A stretch of DNA of 64,000 nt from Ostrinia nubilalis (taxonomy: Eukaryota; Arthropoda; Insecta; Lepidoptera; Crambidae). The position numbers and the translations under genes are program-made. This document shows, piece by piece, positions 1 to 11,800 of this stretch. Location: the NCBI RefSeq assembly GCF_963855985.1, contig NC_087092.1:7006001-7070000 (forward strand), read 5' to 3'. The notes below the pieces were generated by a model that worked only from the letters and a program-made list of their open reading frames with translations, was not told the DNA's origin and searched no databases. Numbering within the stretch: position 1 is the stretch's first letter; every line of letters begins with the position of its first letter.

Positions 1-869
1 TATTATTTTGCTTTGTCCGGACCGCGGTGCAGCGAGACCGGGGCGGCGCTGCGGGCTTTGTGTCCGCTCCATTATATGGGTAAAACAATAAGCTCTTTAT
101 TAAAAAGACATTCAATAATTTATTTTATTCATATTTTATTCGCACCGGATCGACTCTAAACAAAAGCTCTCAATACCGGACCGGCAGATAAATTTTAATG
201 TAGGTATACGTATGTTTTTGATATGGCAGGTTTTTATTTATAGCTGCAGAAATAACTTGAATTTTATGATTTATATTTTAAAAGGGTTTCATCAGCAAGA
301 TTTATATATTTTCTGTTTGTTTTATTACGCATAATGTAGACGGCATGGCACGTAACCCAGCCGCGTCGTTTCACGTTCCATTGACAATAAACTAACAAAA
401 CGATACTATTCTTGTAGCTTTATATTTTCCTTTATTATTCCTTTTCCTATGCCTACAACAGAAATACGAATGGGCGGTGCAAACCACACAAATAGCGAAA
501 CTATTCGGGGTATGTTTGAATTATTCGTGTCGCGCGCCATCTGTCGGGGGCCGATTGAGACATTTTTGCGAATAGCGCCATAATTACGCTCTTCCGCATC
601 CGGCTGCGCGTGCGCGACGGTTTAGCACGCCCACCACATTTTTGGGTTATGGAAGTTAACACTGGTCCTGGCTGTCAACAAGTTATATGATACGTATAGT
701 ACTTAATAATACATCTTGTGACATCTGTCTTCTTGTAAGAATAACGATATAAAATAATATCATTTGTATCCCATCCTGTTTAGGATTTTTAAAACTTGAT
801 ATATCAGGTTGCCAAGGCAATTTCGGGGCCATAAAACTAGCGTGATGTTGATGTTGTTTAGAAGAAGCC

Positions 870-920
870 TGATAGATCAACAGTCCACTGCTGGACATAG
901 ATCTTCTCTTTGTCACCACT
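870..920. mobile_element. Retrotransposon fragment (common lepidopteran repeat core)
   Basis: The core AGTCCACTGCTGGACATAG (882-900) is familiar from a very abundant lepidopteran dispersed repeat. Only a short segment is recognisable and the edges are unclear. Confidence 0.4.
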
Positions 921-1865
921 ATTCTGAGTCAATTGAGTGCCATCAAACCCAAGTAATCAAACTAACTAATTCTTCTTCAACTGCCAGTCACTTTGCATTG
1001 ACACCACAAGTTGTGAACGATAAATCATACACAGAAAGACTGCGGCCTAACTCCAAGGAATGCAGAGTTCACTGAGTGGAATGCACATAATTAATTATAG
1101 GTCCCGACAACGTGCCCCCAAAAGATTTATTCGGACTGGTTTTTGCTGCGACACACGACTTTCATTAACTTACTACACAAAAAAGTGTTGTGCGAACACC
1201 ATTTCTGAATCTTCAGTATATGTTTTTATTTTAAGATGCATCACCCACTTAAAGTAACAGTGTGACCTCTCACCTCATTCTTTATTATCTATCTGACTGA
1301 CATTAATTACCTTACATAAAGCTACCACCAAAATTTTTTATTAATTCAATTTGGGCCTGTAAACGGTAAACTTAGAATTGACCAAAAATTTCAAAAAAAC
1401 TTATTATGTATGTATTAAGCTCATCTTCCTTATTTATTTATTTAAGTACACTTCCCATTCACTATAACTGTTAATTAATCAGTTAATCAATTAATGACTC
1501 ATACAGCATAATAACCCAAATTGCATTTATTTAATCGGTTTTCAGAAGCCAGAAGAGTTGAAAGTTCTACGTATGTGCCATGTGAATAAAGGAATGTATC
1601 AGCGGTCCCAACATCCAATTCGATCGGCTGTGTTAATATTAGCATCCTCTTTGTGATTCATGTCTCACTCCATCCTCGACGACTCTATGGTAATGGAGTT
1701 GGTACAAAACGACTTTCCTTTGGACCTAATGATGTGTGCGTGATGTGAGCAGTATGGTGCATAATGTTATATCGTCTTGGTTATTCTGAACATTTCCCTG
1801 TAAAATTATTGCACGTAGATCCTGTTTTCTATCTTTCAGCTTTCGTGGTCTTGCTTATTTCACAC

Positions 1866-1935
1866 ATGATTAATTTGAACACACCTATGATTAATTTGAA
1901 GGCATTAGCTTACATTTAACACATGATTAATTTGA
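1866..1935 (+). repeat. Three copies of ATGATTAATTTGA
   Basis: Exact 13-base copies start at 1866, 1887 and 1923. TGATTAAT is close to the composite site of Hox with Extradenticle/Pbx. The two gaps differ, so it is not a simple tandem repeat. Confidence 0.6.
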
Positions 1936-4043
1936 GTAAACGGTTGTAAACCATTTTTTATTAATAAATTACTTGACACCCTATTTATAAAAAAAAACAA
2001 ATAAAAAGTGTTTATTTCGAACAGCTCATAGTTCATAATGTGGTTAGTAAACACACCTTTATGTACACTGCGAATGTCTTATTGTGTTTGGAGTACCTTT
2101 ATCAATAAAAAAAAATAGTTGGCTTACCTTACATTTTCGTACATTTTTTACTTGGCATAATGTAGAAAATTAGATACCATTAACAGAAATTCACGGTGCC
2201 ACTTTGCAATTTTATATTTGGAGTCTTTCCTCCTCAATTTTCAATTTGTTTGTCCACTGCAAGGACCAACAAAACAGTACAAAAAGTGTACACAGACGAC
2301 ATCAAAGGCAGAATAAAGGAGAAACTAATAACGTGAAGCAATAGGAGATTGCTTTAATACAAACGAGGGCGATGGTGCTCCCCAGCAAATGACAGACTCG
2401 GCGTTTTCATTACGGTGAATAGATGCGCTAATTTGCATCATACTCATTCTTTTTGTGTAACCAAAAGCGTAAGGCCAATTTTAATACGCCTTTTTGAATA
2501 GGCTTGGTAGGCATATAATATGGTAGGTATGTTCTTATTGAATACTTTTTAGAAAGCATGTTTAGTTACAATTTTTATAAAGATTTTCTTTAATAAATAA
2601 GTATTGAGTTTCATAGCAACAAAATGAGTTACCCTGTAAAATCTTAAAAAAGAGCTGAAACAATACACACTGCACATGAATATCCATTCATTTTTTTAAG
2701 TCAGAAAGATTGCGGAATTCCTCAAAGAGTAATAAAACTCAAATTATAAAAGCAATGGCCACTAATCGTCACATTCCTAGCGGCTCGTCTATTAATTTAC
2801 CGCAAGCATTTTGAGCTAACGGCTAAGCTAACTAAGTCGCAAGGGGAGGAAAGCGTGACGGCTTCCCCGGCAATTTCCAGTCATTATTTTATCACGTCAC
2901 AAAAAGGCTCGGATTAGCAGCGGCGTATTTGCAGATTCTAAATTCGCTCGTGTGACATCACCCTCGGGTTATTGGCGTCGTCTGCGCTTTATTAGTGTTT
3001 GATCTGACGCGCGGGAAATAGATAAATTGTTTGTTTTCCTGCTTCGGCGATCGCGCGCCGAAAGGGGTCGCTACCCTACCGATATTGCGAATGTTGTCTT
3101 CTTTGATTTGGCTGGCTCTCTCTCAATTGCCTTTTTGGGGTCTACGAGAGGTACCTATGAAACCTTTTCCGAAGTAGTAGGCATTTACCGTAGTAAATGA
3201 ATCACTGTAGTTTATTTAATATTAGGTTTGGTTCCTCTGATTGAATTTCAGTTCCTCAAAAGTCTCTGGCGACGTGACGAGACGTGAAAATGTAACCGAC
3301 TGATAAATGAATATATTTTCGCATTTTTATTAATCATAATATTTTTAATAACCATAATAATTAATGTAAGATGACTATTCCATGAAAGTCGTGAAGATTA
3401 CTCTAAATTCATTTCAACGTTACCTACGTTGATTTTGTATAAGCATAGCAACATAACTCATCATTAGACATAACTTCAAGTTACTCAGTGAACTGTGAAG
3501 GGTTGTTTTCATTTCCGTGATTAGCGCGGCGTGTTCGGGCGAGATTTATAGCGTGTGGTGTCAAATAGTCCGGATGGTGCGATAGTGCGGTGCGAAGGCA
3601 GTGACGAGCGCTAAATTAAAACGTTTCGGCTTGACAGCCGTAGTCACGGCTATACTGGGCCGCGACGCGTATGCGCTCAACTGAGATATGGCTCCTGGAA
3701 CAACGATAACCGTAGAAAGGGCACGAGCAATAAGTTTATTCAGAAGTGCCGTTATTATTCTAAATATATAATCACCAAAATGCTAAATATGAGGTTTACT
3801 TTTAAGGCTACTACGAGAGGACTCTATTTTATTTATTGGGCTCTTGAAAATTTGTGAAATACTACGTAAAATCGACCTTAAAATTGTGAGGAAAATCGTT
3901 TGATCTGATTATAACATCACTTAGGATCGGAAATGCCAACCCCTGAGGATTACAAATTGACGTTGCTTTGCAGCATTCAGTGAGTCATAATATGACGCAT
4001 ATGATTCGCCCTCAGTCAACTAAGACTCCAGTCAATTTGCCCT

Positions 4044-4097
4044 CAGTCAAATAAGCTTTTTAGATGGTTATTACCATCTAAAAAGCTTATTTGACTG
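4044..4097. repeat. Perfect 25-base-pair hairpin
   Basis: Arms 4044-4068 (CAGTCAAATAAGCTTTTTAG onward) and 4073-4097 are exact reverse complements around a 4-base TATT loop. Just upstream, CAGTCAACTAAG and CAGTCAATTTGCC are partial copies of the arm start. It is far longer than chance would give in a window of this size. It could be a MITE remnant or a structured RNA; no flanking duplication was noted. Confidence 0.9.
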
Positions 4098-7000
4098 ACG
4101 AATTATTATTCGTAATTAGAAATCATCTCTACTGAACCTCTGTTCGAACAGAGCTATATCATTGCAGCTGGAGGATCGTAATATGAGCTACTGTTTTATG
4201 AAGCCTGTTGACAGTTCCAATAATCGAGTTGCATTACAAATGGAAAACAACTGCAGTCTCCTTTCTTTTGTGTCGGTGAAATTAGAAATTGTATTTAATA
4301 GCCGCGAGTTTTTAGAACGTTCGTTTTGTTTGCCCACTTAAATGTGCAGATTTGTAACCCGTTTCCTTTCTCATATTGAAGTATGGCAGATTAATGTGAG
4401 TTCGAAGAAGTCCAAGTCGATATTACTTCTGAAGGGGTCTATACCGTGTGATTTACTGCGGCCGAGGGCTGTTAAAAAGTTGTAAAGTGCCTATGTTTCC
4501 GCTGGTGGTGCAACAATGTTTGGGCATTTGTCTCTAGTGGCGATAACCATTTACATACTTGAATTTTCAATGGGCATATGTGAAAGCGCTAGCGGTAGCT
4601 AACACCAAGGAGAAAAGGAAGCATCTTGAGCATGCAATTATAGAGTCAAGTAATGTGTCTGCAATAAATGTTTCTTTTGAAGGTAGGCTTTCAGTGATTT
4701 CAAATGTTTACATTGTACACCCATCACAACATAATATACACACATACACTATGGGTAACTAAGCATTATGTAAAGTAATGTGGCGTATGTTAGGTATTTC
4801 GTAGTAAAGTGTCTTGCAATTTGGTACCTACTTAGGGCTATTATTCAGTACAATATTGGATTCCGACATTCAGTATTGGAGTCATTTAATTGTAGAGATA
4901 TATTGCTGCATTGACAATGAAAGTCGAGTATATTTTAACACATTTAGGTACTTACGTGTCAAGTTCGCACTTTCTAAAAATGTGTTGACCGACACGTTTT
5001 TGCCATGATCCAAGCTGTGGTGTCTAAATCCCAATTATGGCAATATATTGTATCGGGTCGGCGTTCGGCGCCTTTGCCGCGGGGATTCCTAGAACTTGCT
5101 TCGCATGTGCGCACGCGCTTACGCGGCGCTCTTTGACCCTGCGCTCGCCCTCGAATTTATGGCCAGTATTAATCATAATACCTAATGCTTATTCTTTGTG
5201 AGTTTTAGGAATTGAGTTTTTATTAGTTCTCTGCTTTGCAATATCCATGTCGCTAAATGTCGGAGATTAATTATTATTGCTTGTGCCTGCAGAAAAAGAT
5301 TTTAGGATGTTGTAGGTATAGTATAGATAGTGTACTTAGTGACATATCTAAGGCAAAAGTTTGCGACCTGGAAAAGTGTGCTGCACACACGGCGTCGGAT
5401 CGTTGTCTTTTCGGAGAGGCCACCACTTAATACTGCCACAGTATGTTCTTAAAACTCTATGATGTAGAGTCACTAGCAGTCGTCTATTGACGTTCGATTC
5501 ATCATCGTTTCTTGGACTTTTTATAATACTCTTTGGGGATATTTAAAAGCAAACATCCCATAGTGATTCATATTGGTCATAGAAGTCCGTGTATAAAAAT
5601 TGTTTGTCTTACTGTTGACGGGACTGTGTTAATAACATGTTTTAACTGCGAAACGAAAGGCTTCAAAACAGATAACACTGCCGGTGGCACAAAAGCAACA
5701 TGTTTTCAGTCGCGTATGTAATGCCCTTTGAAGTGTAGTGGCAGTGCCAATAGCGCGCGTCGGGCTCAAAGCGAGCCCACCTGTGGGGGAAACATAAATT
5801 ATACACTTTGTCGCAGCAAGTTCGTAAACTGCGAAGACGTTTTAACTTCCTGAAAGTTGTCGTACTTAGTGGCCCCCTATACGCGAGGAGTTGGTGTGGA
5901 CAAGATATAGTAGAGTTATCTCTGTCAAGCAAGAATACTAAAATTTGCATAGTACCTAACGATGACGACACATCTACCTAAATATCGTCCGATTTTGCAG
6001 CAAACTTTTAAAGGTTGTAATGTAACCGTTGTGTTTTTTTTTTAAGTGAATGCCTGTATTTCATTACTACTTTATTAATAGTTTAACCAATCGAGGGTCG
6101 GGGTTTTAAATGAGACAAGTGGACAATACACAGGAGTAGGAAGTCATGTTGGCATACGTAGGTAGAATAGAAGACAAGTTAAAAAAAATATTACGCCTAT
6201 TTGAATTCACGTACCAGACAGGGGTGACGTCACTGGAATACCAAATAGCGCCAAATTTGGGAACACCCTCATCCCGCTCGATCAGTTTACTAAATTCGTT
6301 TAGGGTGATAAATCTGTGTTTAGCATGGGGCTGGGACTTAATTCGATTACGAAGGCTTGGCCCTGATAACGGACGGCTTATACAATTACGGGGTCATCAC
6401 CACGCATGATTAAATTGTACAATCTAGCCTGGGATCATTTGGAAATAATCATATTATTATCGAGATAAGGTCGCCTTACTAATTCAATTTGGGTATTCGG
6501 CTAGCGACGCTTTATTGCTTGTTTGTGATGGGTGTAATGGGATTCCACCGACAATATCTTTCGCTGTAGTAATTTTTTTTATAAAATAATATCTTAATTC
6601 GACAATCGTCACAATAATCTTAAATAGCTATTATTTAAAGATACTCGTGAAGAAAAATTATGTGATGAATATCATTATCATAATGACGTCCAAAATAACG
6701 CTATGCCCACACCACTCTACCTCACAAGAAGATAATTTATGTAAAACCTATATCGTATTGCAACCTGCCAACTCGTGAGGCCACGACAAACTTTCGAGAT
6801 TACATTAGGAAGTATCGTGATATTGTAATTGAATAATATTTAATGGTTAGTAAGTACTAAGTTGCATCCGCCATTCCTGGAGCCGAAATGGAGCCATCAT
6901 AGTCACGTTGAGAGGTGTAGAGACCACCGCACCGGCGTCATTAATAAAGCGAAGATTAACCTAGGCCACGAGCTCAGTAATGGAGTCTGTCGCAGATGAG

Positions 7001-8014
7001 CTCGGTTTTTACGGCACGAGCGCCGGCCACCCGCGGAGGCGACACTTCCCCTCCTCATTATTTGTGGTTTCAATTCGCTTTTTACGACGAACGTCGCCCT
7101 CTTTGTGGCTACTCCTCTAAATTACGCTCCACCAAAAATGTCGTAATAAACCAACACCTACAAACTAAATTATACTCTATATCTTCAACATAACAGCTTC
7201 ATTTATCTTGGCAGGCCTTAAGCTACGTCAGACCAGTGCTTGCGCAAGGTCTATATCAAAATTCATTTGTGAATGAGCGGCGATGATTAAAAAGTTTCCG
7301 TCGAGTATCAGTCGAGGGGATCTCGATGCAATTCTCGAAACAATCGGAGTTGATTCACGACAAAATGACAATTGAAATAGTAAGTACCGACAATGTTGCT
7401 TCGACTTACGTATCTATGTAATCACATACGCAAACGAGCACAAGATGTTTAATTAGGATGTAATTTCGTATTCATGGATTGCAAAATGTGTCGCATTAAA
7501 GAGAGAAAATGAATAACTTGTGTTCTATTCTTTAGGTTTCCTTTGTTTTTTCAGAAATAAAATTCGGATTGAGCTTTGGGATTCCGGGTAAATATTTGCT
7601 TGTAATTATCCTGTAGATAAGTTATGACTACGTTTCAAGTTGTTTTGGATTTTCACTACATTTAACTACACCATACGAGTAGCTTTAACTATCTTATTGC
7701 GACATAATCAGTTAATTCTCAAGAAGATTTGATGCTTAAAAATATTACTTACTTACCTACTTACCATGAATTAATTTCAGATACTGCATTTTGTGGCCCC
7801 ATCTGCATGCGTCTGTGTATATTAGTAGATAGCATATTATGACATCGGTTTGTATAAGTAAGAATTTATTTAAAATAATTTCTTTTATCTGTACCTCAGT
7901 CACTGCTGGCTGATGAAATGTATCTAAGTACGTACTGACTTCTTTCTGACTTTATTAGCCCCGATACGCAGCTGAATTGGACTGAATAATTCATGATATT
8001 ATTATCAATTTTTC

Positions 8015-8290
8015 TAACCTAGGAATCGAACCCAGGACCGCCGGATCGGTGGCGTTCAAATAATTATCGTATCGTTTAACCATTATCGGGACTATTCCCA
8101 CCTCTCGTTCCCACCACTGCAACTCCTGTGTAGCCAGGATCTACAGCTTGACCGCCACAAAAACCCAACCAATGAAGGTCAAGTTTGTCCCGGGGGAAAG
8201 TTAAACTGTCATTGGACCCGCAACGAAATTAATCAGAAGAACATAGGAGGAGTTCGAAATTAAGGTTCGACTTCCCTCCATTGCAAAAAA
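8015..8290 (-). mobile_element. SINE-like fragment with a Pol III B box
   Basis: On the minus strand GGTTCGATTCC (8032..8022) is an exact match to the tRNA B-box consensus, within CCTGGGTTCGATTCCTAGG. No convincing A box, cloverleaf or tRNA 3' end accompanies it, so this is more likely a tRNA-derived SINE than a tRNA gene. The adjoining 8100-8230 stretch reads like dispersed repeat DNA, and TCGTTTAACCATTA occurs on both sides of it (near 8074 and 8289). Confidence 0.4.
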
Positions 8291-8899
8291 TCGTTTAACC
8301 ATTAGCAGTAATAAAGGCATTATTGTAGATAGGTAGAGGTATTGAGAGAGTCATTTTAGTATTTGTCTAGTTAAAGTACTAATAAGATTACCTATAATTT
8401 TATAGGAAGCTACATTTTGCAAGTAACGCTGTAAGCTTACAGAAACTAATACAAGTATGGATTTTCTCTTCATTAATTTAAATATTCACCAAGAGACCCA
8501 ACTTCTATTAAAATTCGGCTTCATCGCAAGGGTAGGGCTAGTAGTAGTGTAGAGTGGACAACATTTTGTGGTCACGTGATCTTTACATTTTCTTTTACTA
8601 ATCCAAATTGTAATTCCTGGTTGTTCAGTTTATTATTTGTATTTACCTTCAGGGGATAGTGACCATACAGAAGTTTCTACATATTTCTCTTCGCAAATTA
8701 GGCTCTACTGAAACTTATTATCTTTAGGAAAAGAGAGCTTTTGGCGTATTTTTAATTGAATTTCTAAATTATGCTTTTCAATCTGGATTAATAGTTTCAG
8801 TGGGTGGTTAGGTAGTCCCTGTTAATAGCCCTTATCCTAAAAGCAAAATACCTACGTTATGTAGGTAGGTAATGGTTAGTAATTCCTTCATGATTTGAT

Positions 8900-9804
8900 T
8901 TGGAATAATAATACAAATATCCACTCGGAAAAAATATATTCAATTTTTATAAAATCAATTTCAGGCATTTTTTAATTCGCACAATTTTGTACACTATACA
9001 TCATAGGAATAGTTTTACAATTACCATCAATGTTAAGCCAACAAATAGCACAGGGTTCTTTTAATACATAACATATTATTTTATTTATTATTCTATGTGT
9101 CAATTTCTGTCAGGAGGTATTATTAAAACATATACATTTTATTACACTTTATCTTAGCGTTGCAAATAAATCAGTACGTGACTTTATTTTTACAATATTA
9201 TTTATATTTATAGAAAATGCTACACCAACTTGAACTTATAGTTTTTTACAAATGGCAAAGGTTTTGGGTTTGTTTTCAATATTTTGCTTCATAGTCCTAC
9301 TGGATTTCAAATTTATTATTTTCATTTCGAATAAGAATTTTTGTTAAAATTTTTGTTGAGTCAACGTTGCAGTACAAGTGATTACAATTATAGTTATTTC
9401 TCTTTAATATGAATATTTCTATAATAATGTAAGTACAATAAATAAATTATATTCTTTCCATGACCTGTTTGAGGTATTATTAATAAATTATAAACTGCAA
9501 TTTTGGACTAAAACAGTGATTCTACTTAATCTAATTTACCATACATTTTCTAACTATAATATGAGATAATTATATTCAATAGTTAACTATACTGTACAAC
9601 ACTTTGAAGTCTCACAACAAGTACGAATGCGGGGCGCATCGTAGCGTCTTTTCGTAATTACATACAAGTCCACGTCACTATGATACAGTCACTATGTTTG
9701 ATATGTGGTATGTACAGTGCGGGCGGCGCGAGCGCAGCGCAGGCGCGGGGCTATCACAGGAGCGGCGAGCGGTGGTGCGGCACGGCGAGCGCCGCGCGCC
9801 CCCG
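8900..9804 (-). other. Sp8 3' UTR zone with candidate poly(A) signals
   Basis: Just past the stop codon the sequence stays GC-rich to about 9720, then becomes strongly AT-rich. Minus-strand poly(A) signals AATAAA occur at 9317..9312, 9188..9183, 9143..9138 and as an overlapping pair at 9089..9080; a variant ATTAAA is at 9408..9403. Any could end the transcript, giving a 3' UTR of roughly 0.4 to 0.75 kb. Which one is used cannot be told from sequence. Confidence 0.5.
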
Positions 9805-10932
9805 TCACACGAGCGCGCTCGGCTTCACGTCCACCGAATGCTCGGGAGACCCGCGCCCCGCGCCGCCCTCACCCTGACTGTTCTCCTCCGAGTCCGAACA
9901 CGAGTCCGAGCTGCCCTTCTTCCCGCCGTTGTGCGTCTTCACGTGCTTGGCGAGGTGGTCGGAGCGCATGAACCTCTTGTTGCACACCGGGCACGCGAAC
10001 CTCTTCTCGCCGGTGTGCGTGCGAAGGTGCCGCTGGAGCTCGTCCGACCTCGTGAACCGCTTCCCGCAAAATAACCAGTTGCACACGAACGGCCGCTCGC
10101 CCGTGTGCCAGCGGAGATGCGCTTTTAAGTGAGACGTCTTTCCGTAAACCTTACCGCAACCAGGTATGTGACAACTATGAATATTCTTCTTCCTAAGGTG
10201 AGCTCCAGCCGGACCCAATCTCTCAGCCTCTTGGCAGTTGGGGCAATCGCACGTCGCTCTTCCGGCGTAACGTCTTTGTGATCTAGGAGATGGCGCTTGC
10301 GCGGGCGGTGCGGGTGATCCGGGCCCGTGAAGGCCGAAGGAACCTTGAGTTGGTAGGACGGATTTGTACGCATCTTGTAAAAGGTGAGGTGCGGGCGGCA
10401 ATAAATGTGCTCCACCCGATAAAGAGTGTGTCAGCTGGGAGTAATCTTGTCCGGCGTAATTAGCCATCTGTCCTCCGACGTCCAGCCAGCCGCTGTGTAC
10501 GTCCCACCACGTGCTGCCAACTGCTCCCACGCCGCTCATTTCGGCCGCTTTGAGGGCGCCGCTGCCGCCCCCGCCGCCCACATTGAACGGCCACGATTCG
10601 TACGGATGCCGGGAATACATTGATCCTAGACTCGCGCTCGATTCACTTTTGCCGAGGAGTTGGTCGCCAGAAGAGGGAAAGTAGAGATCATTGCCGTAGG
10701 AGGGCGCTGCAGCACACGAGGTGGGAGCCCGCGCGTAGGGCGCGCAGGCCGGGGGCTGCGAGCGAGGCGCCGCTCCTGAGCCGGGCGGGGAGTGGGCGCC
10801 GGGACTCTTCTTCCACGGGTGGAAGCCTTTGCCGACGGCCGCGTCCGCCAGAGGAGGCGGCGATTTACTCGACAGCTTGTTGCACTGCGCCGCCAACATC
10901 GCCAGAGGCGTGCCGCGTAAGCTCGGATGTTC
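9805..10932 (-). CDS. Sp8: Sp8/Sp9-type zinc-finger transcription factor, terminal coding exon C (residues 44-418)
   Basis: This exon carries nearly the whole protein, a nuclear DNA-binding factor expected to bind GC and GT boxes. It opens after a CTTTCCAG acceptor with EHPSLRG, so coding starts 11 codons before the first internal ATG (10899). In joined numbering, the Sp box [13 protein letters not shown] is at about 51-63, followed by [11 protein letters not shown], a hallmark of the Sp6-9 group. Conserved blocks RHPYESW and [11 protein letters not shown] come next. The Btd box CDCPNC is at 271-276. Three C2H2 fingers lie at 297-319, 327-349 and 357-377, with helix residues KTSHLKA, RSDELQR and RSDHLAK, the usual Sp/KLF set. 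The tail is short, Ser/Asp/Glu-rich and ends at TGA (9807..9805). The exon is GC-rich in AT-rich surroundings, so long shadow ORFs appear on the other strand and frames. The full Sp box and FHPWK block argue for Sp6-9 rather than buttonhead/Sp5 or KLF. Assignment to Sp8 versus Sp9 is not meaningful outside vertebrates. Confidence 0.96.
   Translation of the reverse strand, partial: EHPSLRGTPLAMLAAQCNKLSSKSPPPLADAAVGKGFHPWKKSPGAHSPPGSGAAPRSQPPACAPYARAPTSCAAAPSYGNDLYFPSSGDQLLGKSESSASLGSMYSRHPYESWPFNVGGGGGSGALKAAEMSGVGAVGSTWWDVHSGWLDVGGQMANYAGQDYSQLTHSLSGGAHLLPPAPHLLQDAYKSVLPTQGSFGLHGPGSPAPPAQAPSPRSQRRYAGRATCDCPNCQEAERLGPAGAHLRKKNIHSCHIPGCGKVYGKTSHLKAHLRWHTGERPFVCNWLFCGKRFTRSDELQRHLRTHTGEKRFACPVCNKRFMRSDHLAKHVKTHNGGKKGSSDSCSDSEENSQGEGGAGRGSPEHSVDVKPSALV
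9931..10173 (-). other. DNA-binding domain: three tandem C2H2 zinc fingers
   Basis: Finger 1 (10173..10105) has the C-X4-C-X12-H-X3-H pattern, finger 2 (10083..10015) the same spacing, and finger 3 (9993..9931) the shorter C-X2-C form. Linkers are TGERPF and TGEKRF. No cysteine or histidine ligand is missing, so the domain looks functional. The Btd box encoding CDCPNC lies about 60 bases upstream of finger 1, the arrangement of Sp rather than KLF proteins. Confidence 0.96.
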
Positions 10933-11079
10933 CTGGAAAGACAGACGGTCAATTGTTAATTATTTCGAATGAGATAAGGGCATTCTTTATTCGGGTTTAA
11001 TTAACGGAGTATGTTTAGACCGTGAGAATGGGTCTGAGACTCTTGAGTGTCGACTCAAATTTATAGCCTAATTTATATG

Positions 11080-11350
11080 GGAACTAATGCTGCGGCGTTC
11101 AGCCGTAGCCCCGGGCGTTGAGAAATAATATAAATAAATTATGAGAGGTTTATAGGTGGCGTATTTACAATTAGGCGTGGTGACAGCTCCCGGCCGCTAC
11201 CGCAGCAGCCTCAGGACATCGTAATTAATAAACGCTGCCTACTCCATGTCGGCAGCAAGCGACCGTAAAAGTTAGCCCGAGTTTTAGTGGCACTAAACTC
11301 AATTATGCAATTCATGATCCGCCTTGTTTGCGCCCGATGGGTCAACAGAA
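11080..11350. promoter_or_regulatory. CNE-like block next to exon C
   Basis: A GC-richer block about 150 bases into intron 2 (from the exon C side) with Hox-type sites such as CGTAATTAATAAACG and CAATTATGCAATTCATGA. Composition and site density suggest an enhancer; conservation was not tested. Confidence 0.35.
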
Positions 11351-11629
11351 ATACAGGTTCTTAGCAGATTTCACTGCTTAGTTTTAACCATTAACATGTT
11401 AAATATATGGCGGGTAATAATGATAATTTAAACCAACCTGGCGGGTTCAATTGCCATTTTTAAGTGAAAACAAACTCTGTTCTTTTATTGAACCAAACTC
11501 GGGCACAATACGTATGTACAATGCTCTGTATTAAATCTCGACATGCAAACGAGTCATAAAAACTTTCTACATAAAAGCGTAATCCGTTCGCAGTTGCTCA
11601 TTTGGCGGGTTTAATAAAGGTGAGGGCAG

Positions 11630-11800
11630 AAGAACATCCGGCCGGATATTTCACCCCAATCCTGGGACAATGGCTCGATAAAAAAGTCCCATTGTGTAAA
11701 ATAATATAATCCAGGGATCGGGACAAGGAGGGGAGCGGGGCAGCCACGCCCTTAACATTGTGATTGGCGCAGCTGTCGCACTGTGTGCACCGGCCCTAGC
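11630..11800. promoter_or_regulatory. CNE-like block with Sp/KLF-type CACGCCC
   Basis: A GC-richer block holding CACGCCC, GGGATCGGGACAAGG and GTGATTGGCGCAG, after a paired AAAAAGTCCCATTGTG. Likely regulatory by composition only. Confidence 0.3.

Larger units (their letters stand above)
1..8899. other. Intergenic DNA downstream of Sp8
   Basis: No protein gene is supported here; ORFs are at most 102 codons and lack recognisable domains. The stretch holds a few GC-richer blocks (1-60, 540-620, 2810-3080, 3530-3680, 5040-5160, 6890-7060) that may be regulatory, retrotransposon scraps near 870-920 and 8015-8290, a perfect hairpin at 4044-4097 and a repeated ATGATTAATTTGA cluster near 1866-1935. 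Confidence 0.5.

Noticed and set aside
6146..6409. 87-codon plus-strand ORF as a possible small gene
   Set aside because: No domain, no splice or promoter support, and the residue pattern looks random; treated as non-coding.
8015..8045. A tRNA gene on the minus strand
   Set aside because: The B box is perfect, but there is no acceptable A box, acceptor stem pairing or cloverleaf, so it was called SINE-like instead.
9694..11000. Several plus-strand ORFs of up to 126 codons, and other minus-strand frames, across exon C
   Set aside because: They are GC-driven shadows of the Sp8 coding exon. None shows a domain, while the minus-strand frame encodes a complete zinc-finger protein.
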